Shown here: in pieces, positions 4,859 through 8,676 of the stretch
How positions within the stretch are numbered: position 1 is the first letter of the stretch
Layout of the letters: each line of letters opens with the position of its first letter
Assembly (NCBI GenBank): GCA_027083475.1
Contig: JALWON010000039.1
Span: 1 to 8,676, forward strand
Direction: 5' to 3'
Length of the DNA stretch: 8,676 bases
DNA from: Sulfurimonas sp.
Lineage (GTDB): Bacteria > Campylobacterota > Campylobacteria > Campylobacterales > Sulfurimonadaceae
Notes under the pieces: model-generated
The model's database searches: none
The model's input: only the letters and a program-made list of their open reading frames with translations
What the model was told of the DNA's origin: nothing
Translations under genes and position numbers: made by a program

Positions 4859-6775
4859 TTAAAATTTTAAAATTTCTCCATCTTTTACAATTTGGAGCGC
4901 AAATTTATCACAATACTGCTCCAATTCCTTGCTAATTTCCTCAAGATAGAGGGGTTTTATATGATTCACATAAATAGTAACATCTTCGCGTTCTAAACTC
5001 TTGAGTGCCTTTGCAAGAAGTTTTGGTGTTAAATGTTTACTCTCTTTGGCAAGTGTCTCAAAGCGTGAAGGAAAAGAGCATTCACACACCAAGGCACTGA
5101 TTTTTCTATCGGCATTGACTCTTTTTATGATATTTTTCATATCATATGTATCTGCTGTGATTAACAGACTGGTCTCTCCTCTTGTATAAATATACCCACA
5201 ACTTGGCACACTATGATCAGTTTGTATCGCTTCAATACTCTCTGTCTTTGAAAGCATATACACGGTATCCAATGTAATTTCTTTATAGACTATACATTTT
5301 CCCGATTTATTGACTAAATCAATTTTTGAAAAATCTGGCCATATTATATCGTTAAGAAAATGCTTTTGAATTGCCTCTAATGTCTCTGGCAATCCATACA
5401 GAGTGATCGGATTTGTAATAGAAGCATAGTAATTATCGATTACATAAGCTATATCACCTATATGATCAAGATGCGAATGTGTAATCCAAATACCCTCAAT
5501 CTCTTCTACTTTATCCTCAAGACCATTGAGTAAATTACCCGCATCAATCACATTTTTACTATTTAAAAGGAAAGAACTTGTGCCATAACCTTTTGAGCGT
5601 GTCCCAAAAGCACCAAGCACTTTGACAAAATTGCCTTCCTCCTGTACGATATTTACCTGATAACTATCTTTAAAAGTATCCCGTACAGTAAGAATTGCTT
5701 CTAAATTTTCAAAAAAGAGATCCACAAGCTGAGGATCAAAATGCTCCCCTCTCTCCTCTTTAAAGAGCTGAAAAATTTTATCATCCTTCCAAGCTCGCTT
5801 ATATACTCTATCAGATCCGAGTGCATCAAATACATCAGCAAGGGCAGTGATTCTTCCAAAAATATGAATATCTTCTCCTGCTTTGCCTCGCGGGTAGCCT
5901 TTACCATTGTATTTTTCATGATGTTCATAAGCGACTATTGCAGCCGCTTTGAGGAGTGGTCTTTCTGAGTTATTGACCATGTTATACCCAAGTTCTGCAT
6001 GTTTATCCATAATTTTGCGTTCTTGTGCATTAAATCGGCCAGGCTTATTGAGCACTGCATCAGGAATAGCCACTTTTCCTATATCGTGCATTGGGCTTGC
6101 TTGTTTTAAAAGTTCTGCATCTTCTTCACTCAGTCCATAAGCCAAGGCAAGAATTTTAGAGTATTCTGCCACACGTTTGACATGGTTTCCTGTCTCCTTG
6201 CTTCTACTCTCTCCTATAGCACCCATGGTAAAAACAACTTCTCTTTGTGTCTCTTCAATCTCTTGTGCTAAACGGGCTGCCACTAAGGTTTCTGCTGCAT
6301 AAGTACTTGCAAGCATCAGCCTTTGCATATCTCTATGATCAAACACACCTTTTTCCCCTTGATGGTTAATCACTTGAAAAGCACCAATAATTGCATCATC
6401 ATTATCAAACATAGGAATAACCATCATACTGCGTGTTCTATAGCCAGTTTGTTTATCTATCTCCCGATTAAACCTCGCATCTTGGTAAACATCTTCAATA
6501 AGTATTTTCTCTTTATTGACTATGGCAGCACCAACAATACCTGAATCTATGGGCAACTCTATAGCATCCATCCCATGTGCAATTTTCGTCCATATTTTTT
6601 GTTTATCATCACTCACAACCCATACAGTACACCTATCTGCACTTGTCAATGCACGTCCCATATCTGCTAAGACCTTAATGATTTCATCATGATCTCGCAA
6701 AGAAGAGACCTCTGTCAGATAGACAAAAATCAATTCTAAAAGTTTTGTTGCATCTAAAGTTCGTACATGTTCCAT
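4859..6775 (-). CDS. GAF / HD-GYP / class II cyclic-nucleotide phosphodiesterase fusion protein
   Basis: This encodes 638 residues in three domains (numbering from the chosen start). The GAF sensor domain is at about 15-170. HD-GYP, at about 180-365, has H198, HD 230-231 followed by IGKVAIPD, H259, HH 285-286, GYP 293-295 and the ALADVFDAL helix with D314, so all its metal ligands and the GYP motif are intact. It should hydrolyse cyclic di-GMP. The C-terminal metallo-beta-lactamase fold, at about 385-638, has HSHLDH 433-438, H521, D542 and H605 in NHIKP. This resembles class II cyclic-nucleotide phosphodiesterases (PDE1/CpdP type). No signal peptide or membrane span is visible, so it is cytosolic. 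An in-frame ATG exists five codons upstream, but AAGGA six bases before MEHVRTL favours this start. The actual substrates are inferred. Confidence 0.88.
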   Translation of the reverse strand: MEHVRTLDATKLLELIFVYLTEVSSLRDHDEIIKVLADMGRALTSADRCTVWVVSDDKQKIWTKIAHGMDAIELPIDSGIVGAAIVNKEKILIEDVYQDARFNREIDKQTGYRTRSMMVIPMFDNDDAIIGAFQVINHQGEKGVFDHRDMQRLMLASTYAAETLVAARLAQEIEETQREVVFTMGAIGESRSKETGNHVKRVAEYSKILALAYGLSEEDAELLKQASPMHDIGKVAIPDAVLNKPGRFNAQERKIMDKHAELGYNMVNNSERPLLKAAAIVAYEHHEKYNGKGYPRGKAGEDIHIFGRITALADVFDALGSDRVYKRAWKDDKIFQLFKEERGEHFDPQLVDLFFENLEAILTVRDTFKDSYQVNIVQEEGNFVKVLGAFGTRSKGYGTSSFLLNSKNVIDAGNLLNGLEDKVEEIEGIWITHSHLDHIGDIAYVIDNYYASITNPITLYGLPETLEAIQKHFLNDIIWPDFSKIDLVNKSGKCIVYKEITLDTVYMLSKTESIEAIQTDHSVPSCGYIYTRGETSLLITADTYDMKNIIKRVNADRKISALVCECSFPSRFETLAKESKHLTPKLLAKALKSLEREDVTIYVNHIKPLYLEEISKELEQYCDKFALQIVKDGEILKF

Positions 6776-6799
6776 AGAAGTTCCTTTCATTTTTCACTA

Positions 6800-6805
6800 A
6801 TTATA
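6800..6805 (-). promoter_or_regulatory. Promoter of the GAF/HD-GYP/PDE gene, -10 TATAAT
   Basis: TCATTATAATTAG on the minus strand gives a perfect -10 box 24 bases before the chosen ATG, with an A/T-rich upstream region and no -35 consensus. A start about seven bases downstream would leave only about three bases before the alternative upstream ATG. This supports use of the downstream ATG with its Shine-Dalgarno. Confidence 0.6.
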
Positions 6806-6827
6806 ATGAATTTTTATTAATTTTACA

Positions 6828-6856
6828 TTGATTTCTCAAGAGACTCGTGATATAAT
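6828..6856 (+). promoter_or_regulatory. Promoter of the TPR-barrel/FecR operon
   Basis: This has TTGATT, a 17-base spacer and TATAAT, with TG one base before the -10 (TGATATAAT), so it is both a near-consensus and an extended -10 promoter. It fires away from the phosphodiesterase promoter, with predicted start sites about 70 bases apart. The two genes could share a regulator in the 109-base intergenic region. Confidence 0.75.
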
Positions 6857-6857
6857 C

Positions 6858-6871
6858 GTTATAAGTTATAA
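6858..6871 (+). repeat. Tandem GTTATAA repeat in the 5' leader
   Basis: Two exact copies of GTTATAA lie end to end just past the -10 box, overlapping the expected transcription start and immediately ahead of the GAGGA ribosome binding site (6874-6878). The repeat could be an operator half-site pair, a secondary -10-like sequence, or simple AT-rich sequence; nothing decides between these. Confidence 0.4.
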
Positions 6872-6884
6872 GTGAGGACACAAG

Positions 6885-8177
6885 ATGAAAAAAATACTGC
6901 TTCTTTTACTACTCCCATTCTTTTTGTTTGCGACAACACTTGAGACAAACTATAAAAAAGCACTTATTGCCTACAAAGCAAGAGACTTTCAAACAAGTTA
7001 TACACTCTTTAAAAGCATCTACTTAGATAAGCTTGCAGATATAAACTTTAACTTTTACCTTGGACGAAGTGCTTATGAGACAGGGCATTATGAAACAGCA
7101 CTTGCTGCGTTTGAACGGGTTATGATGCAAGATAGTACAAATATACGCAATAAACTTGAAATGGCACGCACATACTTTATGTTAAAAATGTATGAAGATG
7201 CCCAAAATCTTTATAGCGATGTTTTAAGTAACCCAAACATCCCAAACAATATACGAAGAAATATTGAGCTCTCCTTATCAAAAGTTTCTAAAGTACAACA
7301 AAAATCTTTTACCTATGCAACAGTCATGGCAGGAATACTCTATGATTCCAACATCAACTATGGCAATATTGGAAGTTTTGAGTTTAATGGCATTCTTTTA
7401 CCTCCAACAACAAGAATTTCCGATACTGCCTTACAACTCTTTGCCAATGTAAGTAATATTTACGATATTGGCTATAAAAATGGGTTTGCTCTAAAAAACT
7501 CTTTTTCTTTTTTCTCTAAAGATTATAGAGATCACAAAAACTTCAATATTAGCTACTTCTCTTACAATCCTAGTCTTATTTATAAGGTCACACACTATAC
7601 AGCGGAGCTTATAGCAGGTATTGACTCCATGCAATTTGGTGGTAGAAAATACCTTTCATCACTTTCTATTATGCCAAGATTTGAGTATAACCACTCTCCA
7701 AATCTTCGAAGCATCGCAGCACTCAAGTACCAACACAAAAAATTTGCACAGACTGCTTTTAAAGATTTGGATGCAAACAGACTTGAATTGAGCTATACCC
7801 TTCAGGATATTTTAACACCGCGTTCATATATTCAAGGAAAGGTATACGCTATCAATGAAAAACATATACGTGGGACAAACCTCTATGTGGATTTTAATGA
7901 AGGTAAATTCATGCTTGACTATGCAAATCAATTTTCACACTCTTTTGCCCTAGATATATCTGCAGCCTTACGGGATAGAAAATATAAAGACTTTAGTAGT
8001 GGATTTGGCTCTAAACGTGAAGACATTGGGAGGAATGCAAGCATTGGATTTACCTATGTGATTATGCCAAAATTTCGAGCACGCTTAAGTAGCTCTTATG
8101 AGTATGTTCATTCAAATCAAGAACAGTTCACATATAAAAAGCAGACACTTGCACTCAGTATTGTAAAAACATTTTAA
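6885..8177 (+). CDS. Secreted TPR protein with C-terminal outer-membrane beta-barrel (Slam/DUF560-like)
   Basis: This encodes 430 residues. A clear signal peptide MKKILLLLLLPFFLFA predicts cleavage after A16. Residues about 22-135 are helical, with two to three TPR-like repeats; the clearest are INFNFYLGRSAYETGHYETA and LEMARTYFMLKMYEDAQNLY. From about 141 onward, alternating hydrophobic/aromatic stretches fit a beta-barrel, starting near YDSNINYG and ending in the terminal phenylalanine (VKTF) of the outer-membrane insertion signal. TPR plus barrel of this size is the layout of Slam (DUF560) proteins, which move lipoproteins to the surface, but other TPR-barrel exporters share it. The start has GAGGA six bases upstream. 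The gene is ten bases from the FecR-domain gene and divergent from the phosphodiesterase gene. The secreted TPR-barrel architecture is secure; the Slam function is tentative. Confidence 0.7.
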   Translation: MKKILLLLLLPFFLFATTLETNYKKALIAYKARDFQTSYTLFKSIYLDKLADINFNFYLGRSAYETGHYETALAAFERVMMQDSTNIRNKLEMARTYFMLKMYEDAQNLYSDVLSNPNIPNNIRRNIELSLSKVSKVQQKSFTYATVMAGILYDSNINYGNIGSFEFNGILLPPTTRISDTALQLFANVSNIYDIGYKNGFALKNSFSFFSKDYRDHKNFNISYFSYNPSLIYKVTHYTAELIAGIDSMQFGGRKYLSSLSIMPRFEYNHSPNLRSIAALKYQHKKFAQTAFKDLDANRLELSYTLQDILTPRSYIQGKVYAINEKHIRGTNLYVDFNEGKFMLDYANQFSHSFALDISAALRDRKYKDFSSGFGSKREDIGRNASIGFTYVIMPKFRARLSSSYEYVHSNQEQFTYKKQTLALSIVKTF

Positions 8178-8187
8178 GGATTTTATG

Positions 8188-8676
8188 ATGAAAACATTTT
8201 TTATACTTTTTTCGCTTTTGTTAAGCATGACACTTTTAGCAAACGATGTAGCAACAATTACCGCTATCAAAGGAGATGCAGCCATACAAAGAGCAGACAA
8301 AAAGATTCCTGCTGCATTGGGTCAAAAACTCCAAACAAAAGATATTATCCAGACCAAAAAAAATGCCAAATTACAAGTTATATTTAAAGATGAGACTATT
8401 ATTAGTATTGGGAAAAATAGCGAATTTTCTATAGAAGACTACCTTTTTGAAGCAAATCAAATACCTGTTGCAAAATTTGGAATGTTACGTGGTGCTATCC
8501 GTACTATTACAGGAAAAATCGGAGATATAGCCCCTCAGAAATTTAGTGTGGCTACAAAAACAGCTACAATAGGAATACGTGGTACAAACTTTAGCGTTTT
8601 TGTCAATGACGATGGTTCTGCAGAGGCTTTTTGTACCTTTGGTGCCATTAGTGTCACTATTGCTCAAAAATTACAT
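8188..8676 (+). CDS. FecR-domain periplasmic protein, 3' end cut off by the window
   Basis: The first 163 residues are seen and the frame is open at the edge. A signal peptide MKTFFILFSLLLSMTLLA is followed by a FecR domain (about 24-160). It begins ATITAIKGDAAIQR and includes ALGQKLQTKDIIQTKKNAKL and the landmark TATIGIRGTNFSVFV near residues 128-142. FecR domains act in the periplasm, either in transmembrane signalling from outer-membrane receptors or in uncharacterised secreted proteins. Here no cytoplasmic N-terminal anti-sigma region is present, so classic anti-sigma FecR is unlikely. No lipobox cysteine is visible. AAGGA (8176-8180) overlaps the preceding stop codon; it is seven bases from this ATG and only four from an ATG one codon earlier. 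Cotranscription with the TPR-barrel gene is likely. Confidence 0.85.
   Translation, partial: MKTFFILFSLLLSMTLLANDVATITAIKGDAAIQRADKKIPAALGQKLQTKDIIQTKKNAKLQVIFKDETIISIGKNSEFSIEDYLFEANQIPVAKFGMLRGAIRTITGKIGDIAPQKFSVATKTATIGIRGTNFSVFVNDDGSAEAFCTFGAISVTIAQKLH

Noticed and set aside
4862..4875. AAATTTTAAAATTT palindrome at the end of the phosphodiesterase gene
   Set aside because: It is pure A/T, lies in coding sequence for the last residues, and is likely a by-product of AT-rich codons. It would not make a stable terminator.
6776..6790. Upstream ATG (MKGTS-) for the phosphodiesterase gene
   Set aside because: It would sit about three bases after the predicted transcription start and lacks a Shine-Dalgarno. 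AAAGGA inside this stretch serves the downstream ATG.
8112..8300. Minus-strand open frame across the TPR-barrel/FecR junction
   Set aside because: It overlaps two well-supported plus-strand genes, including a signal peptide, and has no plausible start signal or composition. The same holds for the frame at 8485-8667.

Overview
The window looks like a chromosomal segment of a Campylobacterota bacterium, most like Sulfurimonas and its relatives. This rests on the AT-rich sequence, the EF-Tu sequence (399 aa, with the DYDQIDNAPEERERGITIATSH stretch I associate with this phylum), and strong TATAAT -10 boxes that mostly lack a recognisable -35. The genus is inferred from familiarity; no search was run. 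No mobile element, CRISPR array or rRNA is visible, and no stretch over 300 bases lacks a gene.

The left half (1-4802) is read entirely on the minus strand and is a translation/transcription locus. In reading order it holds tRNA-Thr(TGT), tRNA-Tyr(GTA), tRNA-Gly(TCC), tRNA-Thr(GGT), tuf, rpmG, tRNA-Trp(CCA), secE, nusG, rplK, rplA and a 3'-truncated rplJ. Apart from rpmG and the tRNA-Trp insertion, this is the classic bacterial tRNA-tufB-secE-nusG-rplKAJL order; rplL and rpoBC are expected beyond the left edge. The spacers are unusually rich in RNA structure. Near-identical hairpins swallow the stop codons of rplA and tuf. A 16-20 bp inverted repeat brackets tRNA-Thr(GGT). Two look-alike hairpins sit in tandem between rpmG and tRNA-Trp. 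The rplA-rplJ gap holds a structured leader in the position of the L10 autoregulatory leader.

The right half (4859-8676) is about signalling and the cell envelope. A minus-strand gene encodes a 638-residue three-domain protein: GAF sensor, intact HD-GYP (cyclic-di-GMP phosphodiesterase) and an intact metallo-beta-lactamase-fold domain of the class II cyclic-nucleotide phosphodiesterase type. Transcribed away from it, across a 109-bp divergent promoter region, are a secreted TPR plus outer-membrane beta-barrel protein (Slam/DUF560-like in layout) and a FecR-domain periplasmic protein that runs off the right edge. The latter two are closely spaced and probably form an operon.

The most interesting object is the GAF/HD-GYP/class II PDE fusion, which could in principle break down two different second messengers under one sensor. 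Its divergent pairing with a TPR-barrel/FecR operon suggests a signalling-to-envelope module. I predict, without seeing it, that a CHASE2-type nucleotide cyclase may lie just past the right edge.
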